From Salinicola endophyticus (GTDB lineage: Bacteria > Pseudomonadota > Gammaproteobacteria > Pseudomonadales > Halomonadaceae): a DNA stretch of 64,000 nucleotides. Shown here piece by piece: positions 7,889 to 17,615 of the stretch (positions within the stretch are counted from its first letter, which is position 1; each line of letters begins with the position of its first letter). The stretch spans positions 682,001-746,000 of the forward strand of contig NZ_CP159578.1 of NCBI RefSeq assembly GCF_040536835.1. Reading direction: 5' to 3'. The notes beneath the pieces are model-generated. The model saw nothing but the letters and a program-made list of their open reading frames with translations, searched no databases and was not told the DNA's origin. The position numbers were made by a program, and so were the translations under genes.

Positions 7889-9238
7889 ATGTACGACACC
7901 CTGTTTCGCCACCCTTTCATGAGTGCTGCCGGTCTCGCCGCCCTCGAGGCGCGTGAGGTCGTCGCGGCGATGCGCGAGGTGGAGTTGGCGCTGGCGGCGG
8001 AGCAGGAGGCGTGCGGCGTGCTGCCGCCGGGCACGGCGGCGGCGCTCACCGCGGCGCTGCCGCTGGAGGCGTTCGACTTGGCGGCGTTGGCCGCCGAGGT
8101 CGAGAACGGCGGCAACGCCGCCATTCCCTTCGTCAACCAGGCCAAGGCGTGGCTGCCGGAGTCGCTGCGGCGCCATTTCCACCGTGGCGCCACCAGCCAG
8201 GATATCGTCGACTCGGCGCTGATGCTGCTGCTGCGCCCGCGGCTGGTGGCCATCCGCGAGCACCTGGCACGCACGCGACGTGCCGCCTGCGCGCTGATGC
8301 GCGACCACCGCTCGACGCCGATGATCGGGCGCACCCTGATGCAGCAGGCGTTGCCGATCACCTTCGGTGCCAAGGTGGCACAGTGGGCCTGGGGGCTCGA
8401 GAGCGCCGACGCGCGTCTGGCGGCGGTGATAGATGGTGGGCTCCCTGTGCAGTTCGGCGGTGCCGTGGGGGTGCATTCGGGCCTCGACGAGGGGCTCGAG
8501 ATCATGGCCGGGCTCGCCGCGCGGCTCGGGCTGGCGGCACCGCTGCTGCCGTGGCACACCGACCGCCAGCCGCTGCTGGCGCTGATGGGGGCGCTCGACG
8601 CCGCCGCGGTGGCGGCGGAGAAGATGGCGCTGGATATCGCCCTGCTGTGCCAGAGCGAGGTCGCCGAGCTCAGCGAGCCGGCCGCCGAAGGGGTGGGCGG
8701 CTCGTCGTCGATGCCGCACAAGCGCAATCCGGTCGCCTGCGCGCGCATCCGCGCCGCCGCGCGCCAGGTGCACGCGGCCCACGCCACCGTGGTCAACGCC
8801 GGGGCCCAGCCGCTGGAGCGTGGCCTCGGCGAGTGGCACGCGGAGTGGGCGCCACTGCTGGATGGCGTGCTGCTGGTGGAGGGCGCGCTGGGGTCACTGG
8901 CGCCGCTGCTGGCGGGGCTGGAGGTCCACGTCGAGGCGATGGCGCGCAATTTGCGCCTGAGCGGCGGGGCGGTGCTGGCGGAACCGGCGGCGCGCCTGCT
9001 GGCGGAAGCGCTACCCAGCGCGGCGGCGCAGCGGATCGCCCGCGAGGCCGGCGAGACGGCGCGCCGCGAGCAGCGCGACTATGCCGAGGTGGTGCTGGCG
9101 CAGCCCGAGGTGGCGGCAGCGGTGGCGGCGGCGACGATCGATCCTTCTGCGCTACGGTCGGCGCTGGCGATCGACTTATACATTGGTAGTAGCGAGGCGC
9201 AGGTCACGCGCGTGCTGGCGCGTCTCGATCCCTCCTAA
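7889..9238 (+). CDS. pcaB: 3-carboxy-cis,cis-muconate cycloisomerase
   Basis: Converts 3-carboxy-cis,cis-muconate to 4-carboxymuconolactone, step two of the protocatechuate branch. It is a 449-aa member of the fumarase/aspartase superfamily. GATSQD (100-105) and the superfamily signature GGSSSMPHKRNP (270-281) carry the catalytic loop serine. The length is typical of PcaB. ATG 7889 was chosen for the GGGAG just upstream; an in-frame ATG at 7835 would add 18 unconserved-looking residues. A possible operator lies just upstream, and a hairpin follows the gene, so it may be transcribed apart from pcaIJF. Confidence 0.93.
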   Translation: MYDTLFRHPFMSAAGLAALEAREVVAAMREVELALAAEQEACGVLPPGTAAALTAALPLEAFDLAALAAEVENGGNAAIPFVNQAKAWLPESLRRHFHRGATSQDIVDSALMLLLRPRLVAIREHLARTRRAACALMRDHRSTPMIGRTLMQQALPITFGAKVAQWAWGLESADARLAAVIDGGLPVQFGGAVGVHSGLDEGLEIMAGLAARLGLAAPLLPWHTDRQPLLALMGALDAAAVAAEKMALDIALLCQSEVAELSEPAAEGVGGSSSMPHKRNPVACARIRAAARQVHAAHATVVNAGAQPLERGLGEWHAEWAPLLDGVLLVEGALGSLAPLLAGLEVHVEAMARNLRLSGGAVLAEPAARLLAEALPSAAAQRIAREAGETARREQRDYAEVVLAQPEVAAAVAAATIDPSALRSALAIDLYIGSSEAQVTRVLARLDPS

Positions 9239-9282
9239 CGTCCTGTTCTACAAGACATCACCGACTCACTGCAGCGATCTCG

Positions 9283-9306
9283 GCGAGGCCTCCACGGAGG
9301 CCTCGC
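9283..9306 (+). terminator. Hairpin after pcaB
   Basis: Perfect 11-bp stem GCGAGGCCTCC with a 3-base loop, 45 bp after the pcaB stop. No T-tract follows, so intrinsic termination is uncertain; it may protect the 3' end or mark the boundary before the pcaI promoter. Confidence 0.45.
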
Positions 9307-9346
9307 TGCGTTGTGCGATTGACCACGGGCGACGGTGGCGATAGCG

Positions 9347-9382
9347 TGTTCGTAATGCAAACCAGTGTTCGCAAAGCGAACA
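9347..9382. promoter_or_regulatory. Tandem IclR-type operators upstream of pcaI
   Basis: Contains the perfect palindrome TGTTCGC-AAA-GCGAACA at 9366-9382, preceded at 9347-9363 by a degenerate copy TGTTCGT-AAT-GCAAACC. Their centres are 19 bp apart, on roughly the same DNA face. IclR-family regulators of aromatic catabolism (PcaR, PcaU, PobR) bind such GTTCGC-type palindromes, often in tandem. It lies 137 bp before the pcaI start codon. No IclR gene is in the window, so the regulator would be encoded elsewhere. Confidence 0.65.
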
Positions 9383-9518
9383 TTTGCCGGCGTCACGAAG
9401 GTTGTCGAAGTGGGCGCGACAGCGATGCGCGGCATATCGAGACCCACCAGGGCTGTGGCTGGCGGCCGTCGGTTTGCCGTCACCTGAAAGCCCGTCATCT
9501 GAAGGAGAGTCACGCACG

Positions 9519-10337
9519 ATGGCCGAATTCCTCTCGCTCCGCGACGCCGTGGCGCGTTACGTCGAGGATGGGGCAACCCTCGCCATGGAAGGGTTCACCC
9601 ATCTCATTCCGTTTGCTGCCGGGCACGAGATCATCCGCCAGGGGCGGCGCGAGCTGACCCTGATCCGCATGACCCCGGATCTGATCTTCGATCAGATGAT
9701 CGGCGCCGGCTGTGCCCGCCGCCTGATCTTCTCCTGGGGCGGCAACCCCGGTGTCGGCTCGCTGCACCGCCTGCGTGATGCGGTGGAGCAGGGCTATCCG
9801 CAGCCGCTGGAGATCTTCGAGCACAGCCACGCCGCCATGGCCTGCGCCTTCGAGGCCGGCGCCGCCGGTCTGCCGCTGGCGGTACTGCGCGGCTACGTGG
9901 GTAGCGACCTGCCCAAGGTCAATCCGCAGATCAAGTTCATCGAGTGCCCGTTCACCGGCGAGCGCCTGGCCGCGGTGCCGGCGGTGCGCCCGGACGTGGG
10001 TATCGTCCATGCGCAGAAGGCGGACCGCGCCGGCAACGTGCTGGTGGAGGGGATCATCGGCGTGCAGAAGGAGGTGGTGCTGGCGGCGCGTCACAGCATC
10101 GTCACCGTCGAGGAGGTGGTCGACGAGCTGCAGGCGGGGCCCAACGCCTGCGTCATTCCCTCTTGGGCGATCGATGCCATCGCCGTGGCCGAGCAGGGCG
10201 CTTACCCCTCTTACGCCCACGGCTACTACCCGCGGGACAACGCCTTCTACAAGGCCTGGGATGCGATTGCCCGCGACCGCGAGACCTTTGCCGCCTGGCT
10301 CGAGGAACATGTCTACCACGCCGGAGGAGCCGCCTGA
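9519..10337 (+). CDS. pcaI: 3-oxoadipate CoA-transferase subunit A
   Basis: Alpha subunit of the enzyme that moves CoA from succinyl-CoA to 3-oxoadipate. At 272 aa it is longer than the 231-aa PcaI of Pseudomonas putida and fits the CatI/glutaconate CoA-transferase A type. Family features include the N-terminal DGATLAMEGFTH block and GGNPGVGSLHRLRDAVEQG. ATG 9519 follows GAAGGAG at 9501-9507. The stop overlaps the pcaJ start by one base. It is first in pcaIJF-atoE-pcaL and would serve both beta-ketoadipate branches, since no other copy is visible. Confidence 0.9.
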   Translation: MAEFLSLRDAVARYVEDGATLAMEGFTHLIPFAAGHEIIRQGRRELTLIRMTPDLIFDQMIGAGCARRLIFSWGGNPGVGSLHRLRDAVEQGYPQPLEIFEHSHAAMACAFEAGAAGLPLAVLRGYVGSDLPKVNPQIKFIECPFTGERLAAVPAVRPDVGIVHAQKADRAGNVLVEGIIGVQKEVVLAARHSIVTVEEVVDELQAGPNACVIPSWAIDAIAVAEQGAYPSYAHGYYPRDNAFYKAWDAIARDRETFAAWLEEHVYHAGGAA

Positions 10338-11124
10338 TGAGCCTCGACTACACCGCTGCGGAAATGATGACCGTCACCGCCGCCCGGGCGCTGGAGAACG
10401 GCACCACCTGTTTCGTCGGGATCGGCCTGCCCTCCGAGGCGGCCAACCTGGCCCGCTTGACCCATGCCCCGGACGTGGTGCTGATCTACGAGTCCGGCAC
10501 CCTGCAGACCAAACCCAATGTGCTGCCGCTGTCGATCGGCGACGGCGAGCTGTGCGAGACCGCGCTGAGCACCGTCTCGGTGCCGGAGATGTTCCGCTAC
10601 TGGCTGCAGGGCGGGCATGTCGACGTCGGCTTTCTGGGCACCGCGCAGATCGACCGCTACTGCAATCTCAACACCACGCTGATCGGTGACTACCGCGAGC
10701 CCAAGGTGCGGATGCCGGGCGGCGGTGGTGCGCCCGAGATCGCCACCAACGCCGGCGAGGTGTTCATCACCGTCAAGCACTCCAAGCGCACCTTCGTCGA
10801 GGCGGTGGACTTCGTCACCACGGTCGGCTTCGGCCGCGACGGCACCGCCCGCGATGGCGTGCCCCACATCGGCCGCGGCCCGACCCGGGTGATCACCGAC
10901 CTGTGCGTGATGAAGCCCGATCCCGAGACCAAGGAGCTGGTGGTGGTCTCGCTGCATCCGGGCGTGACCGCCGAGCAGGTCCAGGAGGCAACCGGCTGGG
11001 CGATCCGCTTTGCCGAGTGGCTCGAGACCACCCCCGAACCCGGCGCCAAGGAGCTGGAGGTGCTGCGCGAGCTCAAGGCGCGCACCGCACGCCACCATGC
11101 CGGCAACGAGACGGGAGAGAACGC

Positions 11125-11128
<4 letters not shown>
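10337..11128 (+). CDS. pcaJ: 3-oxoadipate CoA-transferase subunit B
   Basis: Beta subunit (263 aa) of 3-oxoadipate CoA-transferase, of the CatJ/GctB type. The probable catalytic glutamate is Glu52 in VLIYESG, matching the active-site position of glutaconate CoA-transferase B. A glycine-rich block MPGGGGAPEIA follows in the middle of the protein. TGATG overlap with pcaI and ATGA overlap with pcaF indicate tight translational coupling. The family also includes glutaconate and other acyl CoA-transferases, but the gene context fixes the assignment. Confidence 0.9.
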
Positions 11129-12330
<1,202 letters not shown>

Positions 12331-12384
12331 GCCGCGGCCACTTCAACCCCAACGACAAACGATAATTCGGTAGAGGGAACCTCG

Positions 12385-13698
12385 ATGCAAGCGGTGACGC
12401 AATTCTCCGTGCGGCTGGTGCAGCGCTATCTGCCCAGCGCCTTCGTGCTGGCGGTGATTCTCACCGCCATCGTCTTCGTCCTCGGCATCGTGCTGGGCGA
12501 GCGCACGCCGCTGGACATGGCGCAGTACTGGGGCGAGGGGTTCTCTTCGCTGTTCAAGTTTGGTATGCAGATGGTGCTGGTGCTGCTGACCGGCTACGTG
12601 CTGGCGCTGACGCCGGTGATGCAGCAGCTCCTCGGGGCACTGACCCGGCAGGCTTCGACGCCGCGCCAGGCGCTGGCCATCACCATCGTGGTGAGCTTCG
12701 TCTGCTACTACCTCAACTGGGGCTTCGGCATGGTCGCCGGGGCGATCCTGGCGCGCGAGATGGGGCGCCGGGTGGCGGTGCACTTTCCGCTGATCGTGGC
12801 CGCCGCCTACGGGGGGGAGCTGGTGCGCGGGCCCTCGACCTCGATCCCGCTGGTGATCGCCACGCCGGGCCACTTCATGGAGGATGCGATCGGTATCGTG
12901 CCGGTCTCTGACACCCTCTACGCCAGCTGGAACATCGCCCTGACCCTGGCCCTGCTGGCGCTGCTGGTGGCCTTCTTCATGCTGCAGAAACAGCCCGAGC
13001 AGATCGTGCGCCTGGAGGCGGCCGACGACCCCGCGGCGGACACATCGGCGCAGCGCGGCGACGGCAGCTTCTCCGACTGGCTCGAACACAGCCGGCTGCC
13101 GACGCTGTTCCTGGGGCTGCTCGCCGCCGCCTATCTGCTCGGTGAAGTGGCCAAGGGTGACTTCAGCATCAATCTCAACACGGTCATTCTGATCTTCTTC
13201 ACCCTGGGCCTGCTGTTGCACCGCAGCGCGGCGGCCTACCTGGGCGCGGTGGAGAAGGCGGTGGGCGCCGCCCGCGGGATCATCGTGCAGTTCCCGCTCT
13301 ACGCCGGCATCGCCGGGATGATGACCCACGCCGATCTGGTCACCCAGTTCTCCGAAGCGATCATCTCGGTGGCCTCCCGCGAGACCTTCCCGTTGTGGAC
13401 CTTTCTCTCCGCCGGGGCGGTCAACTTCTTCATCCCCTCCGGGGGTGGCCAGTGGGCGATCCAGGGGCCGATCATGATGAAGGCGGCCTACGCCCTCGGC
13501 GCCGACCCTGCGCGCACCATCATGGCGTTCACGTGGGGCGATGGTTGGACCAACCAGATTCAGCCGTTCTGGGCGCTGCCGCTGCTCGGGGTGGCCGGCC
13601 TGTCGGCCCGCGACATCATGGGCTATCTGTTGATCTGGCTGGTGATCTCGGGCGTTGCCATTGCGGGGACTTTCGTCGCCCTGGCAGCCTTCGCCTAG
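12385..13698 (+). CDS. AtoE-like short-chain fatty acid transporter family protein
   Basis: Polytopic inner-membrane protein (437 aa) of the SCFA_trans/AtoE family, with about ten to twelve helices. Recognisable are the N-terminal RYLPSAFVLAVILTAIVFVLG helix, GFGMVAGAILAREMGRR, and the family block FFIPSGGGQWAIQGPIMMKAA. AtoE imports acetoacetate or butyrate with degradative CoA-transferases. Here it sits 54 bp after pcaF and before pcaL, so it may import 3-oxoadipate, protocatechuate or another ring-cleavage acid in place of PcaK. That role is inference. Confidence 0.82.
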   Translation: MQAVTQFSVRLVQRYLPSAFVLAVILTAIVFVLGIVLGERTPLDMAQYWGEGFSSLFKFGMQMVLVLLTGYVLALTPVMQQLLGALTRQASTPRQALAITIVVSFVCYYLNWGFGMVAGAILAREMGRRVAVHFPLIVAAAYGGELVRGPSTSIPLVIATPGHFMEDAIGIVPVSDTLYASWNIALTLALLALLVAFFMLQKQPEQIVRLEAADDPAADTSAQRGDGSFSDWLEHSRLPTLFLGLLAAAYLLGEVAKGDFSINLNTVILIFFTLGLLLHRSAAAYLGAVEKAVGAARGIIVQFPLYAGIAGMMTHADLVTQFSEAIISVASRETFPLWTFLSAGAVNFFIPSGGGQWAIQGPIMMKAAYALGADPARTIMAFTWGDGWTNQIQPFWALPLLGVAGLSARDIMGYLLIWLVISGVAIAGTFVALAAFA

Positions 13699-13745
13699 GC
13701 TTTTTACGCCACCCGACCCGCGCAATTGAACCAAGGAGCCTGGTC

Positions 13746-14936
13746 ATGCCTTTCGTCACGCTCGACGACCGCACCGTCGCCTATCGTCTGCTCGGCGGCG
13801 ACACTCAGCCGCTGCTGCTGCTGGCCCATCCGCTGGGGATGAGCCAGGCAGTGTGGGACAGCGTCGTCACGCCGCTGAGCCGGCGCTTTCGCGTACTCAC
13901 CTGGGACTTGCCGGGCCACGGCGCCAGCGCTGGCTGGGACCGTGCGCGCGGCGAGATCACCCCGGCGGCGCTGGCCGCCGAGGCCCTCGCCCTGGCCGAT
14001 CTCGCCGGGGCCGAGCGCTTCCACTTCGCCGGAACCTCGATCGGCGGTGTGATCGGCCAGCAACTGCTGAGCGCGCATCCCGAGCGGCTCTACTCGGCGA
14101 CACTGACCAATACCGGCGCGGTCATCGGCAGTGCCGAGATGTGGCAGACCCGTGCCGACCGGGTGCGCAGCGAGGGGCTGGCGGCCATGAGCGCGGAGAT
14201 CGTCCCGCGCTGGTTCGCGCCGGCGAGCGTCGAGGCCGACCCCGCCCTGGCCGCCGGCTGGCGGCTGGCGATGGCGCGCAACGAGGATGAGTCCTATGCG
14301 CTGCTGTGCGAGATGCTCGGCCGCCACACCTTCGTCGGACGGCTGGGCGCCAATGCCGGCGCGGCGACGCTGGCGGTGCCGCTCACGCTGATCGGCGGCA
14401 GCGAGGATGGCGCCACGCCACCGGCGACCCTCGCCGCGCTGGCCGAAGAGTGTGGCGCCGAGGCACCGACGATCTTCGATGGCGTGGGTCACGTGCCGTC
14501 GCTGGAAGCCCCGGCACGCCTGGTGGAACTGCTGCTGGCACGGCTGACACCGTCACCGGCGATGGCCGAGCAGGGCGTCGATCACGCCACCGGGCTGGAG
14601 ACCCGACGAGCGGTGCTCGGTGCCGACCACGTCGCCCGTGCCACCCAGCAGGCGACCTCGCTCGACCGGCCGTTCCAGCAGATGATCACCCGGCTGGCCT
14701 GGGGGGAGCTGTGGAGCGACCCTGATCTCGACCATCGCGAGCGCAGCATGATCACCACTGCGATTCTCGCTGCGCTGGGGCGCGAGGAGCTGACGCTGCA
14801 TCTCAAGACCGCCAGGCGGATCGGCTTGAGCGAAGCCGAACTGCGTCAGGTACTGATGCACGTGGCGGTCTACGCCGGGGTGCCGGCGGCCAACCACGCC
14901 TTCGCCCTGGCCAAGCAGCACGGCTGGGGCGGTTGA
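13746..14936 (+). CDS. pcaL: PcaL: fused 3-oxoadipate enol-lactonase and 4-carboxymuconolactone decarboxylase
   Basis: Bifunctional 396-aa protein. Residues 1-262 are an alpha/beta hydrolase (PcaD) with nucleophile Ser98 in GTSIG, Asp221 in GSEDGATPP and His249 in GVGHVPS. Residues about 275-396 are a carboxymuconolactone decarboxylase domain (PcaC), beginning EQGVDHATGLETRRAVLG and containing WSDPDLDHRERSMITTAI. Such D-C fusions are known in actinomycetes and several proteobacteria. It does two consecutive protocatechuate-branch steps, and its lactonase half probably also serves the catechol branch, because no catD is seen. ATG 13746 follows AAGGAG. Confidence 0.93.
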   Translation: MPFVTLDDRTVAYRLLGGDTQPLLLLAHPLGMSQAVWDSVVTPLSRRFRVLTWDLPGHGASAGWDRARGEITPAALAAEALALADLAGAERFHFAGTSIGGVIGQQLLSAHPERLYSATLTNTGAVIGSAEMWQTRADRVRSEGLAAMSAEIVPRWFAPASVEADPALAAGWRLAMARNEDESYALLCEMLGRHTFVGRLGANAGAATLAVPLTLIGGSEDGATPPATLAALAEECGAEAPTIFDGVGHVPSLEAPARLVELLLARLTPSPAMAEQGVDHATGLETRRAVLGADHVARATQQATSLDRPFQQMITRLAWGELWSDPDLDHRERSMITTAILAALGREELTLHLKTARRIGLSEAELRQVLMHVAVYAGVPAANHAFALAKQHGWGG

Positions 14937-15023
14937 CGCCCCCGCGCGACTGGGCTCTCATCGGGGGCGATCGCCATCCGGGCCCGCTGCGGCCCGTGTG
15001 AACCCCGCCTCAGGAGTGCCGTG

Positions 15024-15947
15024 ATGCTCAATGCCCGGGTCAAGCTGCGCCATCTGATGGCTTTCCAGGAAGTGGCCCGGCTCCAGAGCATGGCGCGGGC
15101 GGCGCAGACCCTCTCGATCACCCAGCCGGCGATGTCGAAGACCATCCGCGAACTCGAGGAGATCGTCGGCGCGGCGCTGTTCGAGCGTAGCCCGTCGGGG
15201 GTCACGTTGACCGCGGCGGGCGCGACGCTTTTGCGCCACGCCGGCCCGGCGCTGCGCAGCCTGGATGCCGGCTTCCGTGCGGTGCACCAGACCAGCGCCC
15301 GGGCGGTGGTGCGTCTCGGTGCGCTTTCCAGCGTCGAGCAGGGGCTGCTGCCGCTGGCGCTGGTGCGGCTGGCGCAGACGCTGCCGGGGGCGAGGGTACA
15401 GGTGACTACCGGTTCCAGCGCCTATCTGCTCTCGCGGCTGGGGCTCGGCGAGTTGGAGATGGTGGTGGGGCGGATGAGTGAGGCGCGCGAAATTCGCGGG
15501 TTGCACTTCGAGCCGCTCTACCACGAGCCGCTGGTGCTGGTCGCCCGCGCCGGCCATGCGCTGGCGGCGGGGGATGCCGCGGCGCTGGCCGCGGCCGCCT
15601 GGGTGATTCCGCCCGCGGCCACCACATTGCGCGAGCAGGTCGAGCGCTTCTGGGTCGAGCAGGGCGGCTGGTGCCCGCCGATCGCGCTGGAGACGCTCTC
15701 GCTGTCACTCAGCCGGCGCTACGTGCTGGCCACCGAGTCAGTGTGGGTGGCGCCGCTGGATGCGGTGCGCGAGGATCTTGCCAGCGGCGTGCTGGTGCGC
15801 TTGCCGGTGGCGCTGGAGACCCATGGCGGGGCGCTCGGTCTGTGTACCAATCTGTCGCTACCGTTGAGTGCCGGCGCCGAGCGGCTGCAGGCGTGCCTGC
15901 GAGAGATCGCCGCCGAGGTGAAAGGCGCTGACGTCGACGAGCCTTGA
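15024..15947 (+). CDS. pcaQ: LysR-family regulator of the pca genes (PcaQ)
   Basis: LysR transcription factor (307 aa): N-terminal winged helix-turn-helix (about residues 7-66, ITQPAMSKTIRELEEIVG as recognition region) and a periplasmic-binding-like effector domain. The sequence matches the PcaQ subfamily, which responds to carboxymuconate-type intermediates and activates pca genes. Start ATG 15024 has better spacing from CAGGAG (15011-15016) than GTG 15021. It lies just upstream of pcaHG on the same strand, with a PcaQ-like box between them, so it probably activates pcaHG. Confidence 0.85.
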   Translation: MLNARVKLRHLMAFQEVARLQSMARAAQTLSITQPAMSKTIRELEEIVGAALFERSPSGVTLTAAGATLLRHAGPALRSLDAGFRAVHQTSARAVVRLGALSSVEQGLLPLALVRLAQTLPGARVQVTTGSSAYLLSRLGLGELEMVVGRMSEAREIRGLHFEPLYHEPLVLVARAGHALAAGDAAALAAAAWVIPPAATTLREQVERFWVEQGGWCPPIALETLSLSLSRRYVLATESVWVAPLDAVREDLASGVLVRLPVALETHGGALGLCTNLSLPLSAGAERLQACLREIAAEVKGADVDEP

Positions 15948-16006
15948 GTGACACTCGACGGCCACGCGCGCTCAGACCTCACACATCAGGGGGTACGAAA
16001 AATCGG

Positions 16007-16035
16007 CGAGCGCAGGCATTTTGTAAACACCCTCT
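16007..16035. repeat. 29-base remnant of the palindromic element
   Basis: These 29 bases are identical to 5101-5129, the right end of the 144-bp palindrome, including its terminal inverted repeat. The left half is absent: the upstream sequence does not contain the opposite terminus. It lies between pcaQ and the PcaQ-like box of pcaH, so it is a decayed or one-ended copy in a regulatory gap. Confidence 0.8.
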
Positions 16036-16051
16036 TAGACCTTCGGCCGAT

Positions 16052-16067
16052 ATAGCTCCCCGGTTAT
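16052..16067 (+). promoter_or_regulatory. PcaQ-like binding box upstream of pcaH
   Basis: ATAGCT-CCCC-GGTTAT, which resembles the PcaQ site described in Sinorhizobium (ATAACC-N4-GGTTAA), matching 4 of 6 and 5 of 6 half-site bases with the right spacing. It lies 78 bp before the pcaH start, a normal distance for LysR activation. The functional assignment is inference from similarity and position. Confidence 0.5.
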
Positions 16068-16144
16068 GCCCGAGCGCGAGGCTTTCACTTGGCAGGTGAC
16101 GGCGGTGGGGGACAATGGAGCCACCGACGAGCTGGAGAGGCCCC

Positions 16145-16891
16145 ATGCCCTACAATGACGACACGCGCTTCGTGCCCCGCGACCGCGAGTGGCACCCCCC
16201 GGCCCACGCCCCGGGCTACAAGACCAGTGTGGCACGCTCGCCGCGTCAGGCGCTGGTCAGCCTGGTTGCGCCGACGCGCTCGGAACTCGCTGGCCCCGAC
16301 TTCACCCGCCTGCGCCTGGGCCCCCACGACAACGATCTGTTGCTCAACTTTCGTGAAGACCCTGCCCTGGGCGGCGCGGCCGGTTTGCCCATCGGCGAGC
16401 GTATCCTGCTGTTCGGCCGCGTGGTGGATCAGTTCGGCAAGCCGGTGCCGCAGACCCTGGTAGAGATGTGGCAGGCCAATGCCGGCGGCCGCTACCGCCA
16501 TCAGAAGGATCGCTATCTGGCCCCGCTCGACCCCAACTTCGGCGGTGTCGGCCGCTGCCTGACCGACGCCGACGGCTGGTACCGTTTCCGCACCATCAAG
16601 CCCGGCCCCTATCCCTGGCCCAACGACGTCAATAGCTGGCGCCCGGCGCATATCCACGTCTCGGTGATGGGGCCCTCGATCTCCACCCGGCTGATCACGC
16701 AGATGTATTTCGAGGGCGATCCACTGATCCCGCTGTGTCCGATCGTCAACACCCTGCGTGATCCGGAGGCGGTCGCCACCATGACCGGGCGCCTCGACAT
16801 GGCGCGCAGCCGCAGCATGGACTGCCTCGCCTACCGCTTCGATCTGGTGGTGCGCGGCGCGGTGCAGACCTATTTCGAGAATCAGGGGTAA
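16145..16891 (+). CDS. pcaH: Protocatechuate 3,4-dioxygenase beta subunit
   Basis: Iron-bearing subunit (248 aa) of the intradiol dioxygenase that opens protocatechuate to 3-carboxy-cis,cis-muconate. All four Fe(III) ligands are visible: Tyr117 (GGRYRHQ), Tyr156 (GPYPWPN), His169 and His171 (RPAHIHVSV). Their spacing matches the Pseudomonas enzyme (39, 13 and 2 residues). The conserved [15 protein letters not shown] block precedes them. ATG 16145 follows GGAGAGG. pcaG starts 10 bp after the stop with an AAGGAG. Confidence 0.95.
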   Translation: MPYNDDTRFVPRDREWHPPAHAPGYKTSVARSPRQALVSLVAPTRSELAGPDFTRLRLGPHDNDLLLNFREDPALGGAAGLPIGERILLFGRVVDQFGKPVPQTLVEMWQANAGGRYRHQKDRYLAPLDPNFGGVGRCLTDADGWYRFRTIKPGPYPWPNDVNSWRPAHIHVSVMGPSISTRLITQMYFEGDPLIPLCPIVNTLRDPEAVATMTGRLDMARSRSMDCLAYRFDLVVRGAVQTYFENQG

Positions 16892-16901
16892 GGAGACCGT
16901 C

Positions 16902-17534
16902 ATGCATCAGCCCAACTCACGCCCGCTCGCCGACACCCTGCTCAAGGAGACCGCGTCGCAGACCGCTGGCCCCTACGTGCATATCGGCCTGGCCCTGGAT
17001 ATCGCCGGTCTGCCGCCGCGTGATGAGGAGATCGGCCCGCAGCTCGCCGGCGACGCCGCCAAGGGCGAGCCCATCGAGCTCGTCGGCCGGGTCATCGACG
17101 GTAATGGTGACACCGTGCGCGATGCGCTGCTCGAAGCCTGGCAGGCCGATGCCGACGGTGAATATCAGTGCCAGTTCGATCTCGCCGCACCCTTCAACAG
17201 TTTCGGGCGCAGTGCCGCCACCGCGCAGAACGACGGCGAGTGGCGCTTCACGACCATCAAGCCCGGCGCGGTGACGCTGGCGGACGGGCGGCGCATGGCA
17301 CCGCACGTCAACCTGGCGATCTTCGCCCGCGGCATCAACATCCAGCTCCAGACCCGGCTCTACTTCGACGACGAGACGGACGCCAACGCCACCTGCCCGA
17401 TCCTCAACGCGATCGAATCACCGACCCGACGCCAGACCCTGATCGCGGCCCGGGAGACGCGAGAGGGACGAACCTGCTACCGCTTCGATATCCGCCTGCA
17501 GGGCGAGGGTGAGACGGTGTTCTTCGATTTCTGA
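16902..17534 (+). CDS. pcaG: Protocatechuate 3,4-dioxygenase alpha subunit
   Basis: Alpha subunit (210 aa) of the PcaHG dioxygenase. It shares the intradiol fold but lacks the full iron-ligand set: the position of the beta-subunit HIH motif reads HVNLAIFARGI here, as expected for PcaG. N-terminal features are ETASQTAGPYVHIGLAL and a DGNGDTVRDALLEAWQADADG block. It is translated from an AAGGAG-preceded ATG directly behind pcaH. The operon ends here, facing the convergent permease gene. Confidence 0.95.
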   Translation: MHQPNSRPLADTLLKETASQTAGPYVHIGLALDIAGLPPRDEEIGPQLAGDAAKGEPIELVGRVIDGNGDTVRDALLEAWQADADGEYQCQFDLAAPFNSFGRSAATAQNDGEWRFTTIKPGAVTLADGRRMAPHVNLAIFARGINIQLQTRLYFDDETDANATCPILNAIESPTRRQTLIAARETREGRTCYRFDIRLQGEGETVFFDF

Positions 17535-17541
17535 GCCGCAT

Positions 17542-17561
17542 GGGCGGCATCCCCGCCGCCC
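17542..17561. terminator. Small hairpin between convergent pcaG and permease genes
   Basis: Perfect 7-bp stem GGGCGGC with a 6-base loop, 8 bp after the pcaG stop. No clear T-tract follows, only a TTGTGTGCTT stretch. A weak candidate for a terminator. Confidence 0.35.
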
Positions 17562-17615
17562 GGTCATGTTGTGTGCTTGGCCTCCTTCGGTATCTGGGCG
17601 CGGGTGAGCGCCAGG

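Noticed and set aside
6890..8839. 649-codon minus-strand frame across the aroE-like and pcaB genes
   Set aside because: Composition is that of a shadow frame; both sense genes carry complete catalytic motifs.
12343..13734. 463-codon minus-strand frame opposite the AtoE-like gene
   Set aside because: Antisense to a clear polytopic membrane protein; no recognisable fold.
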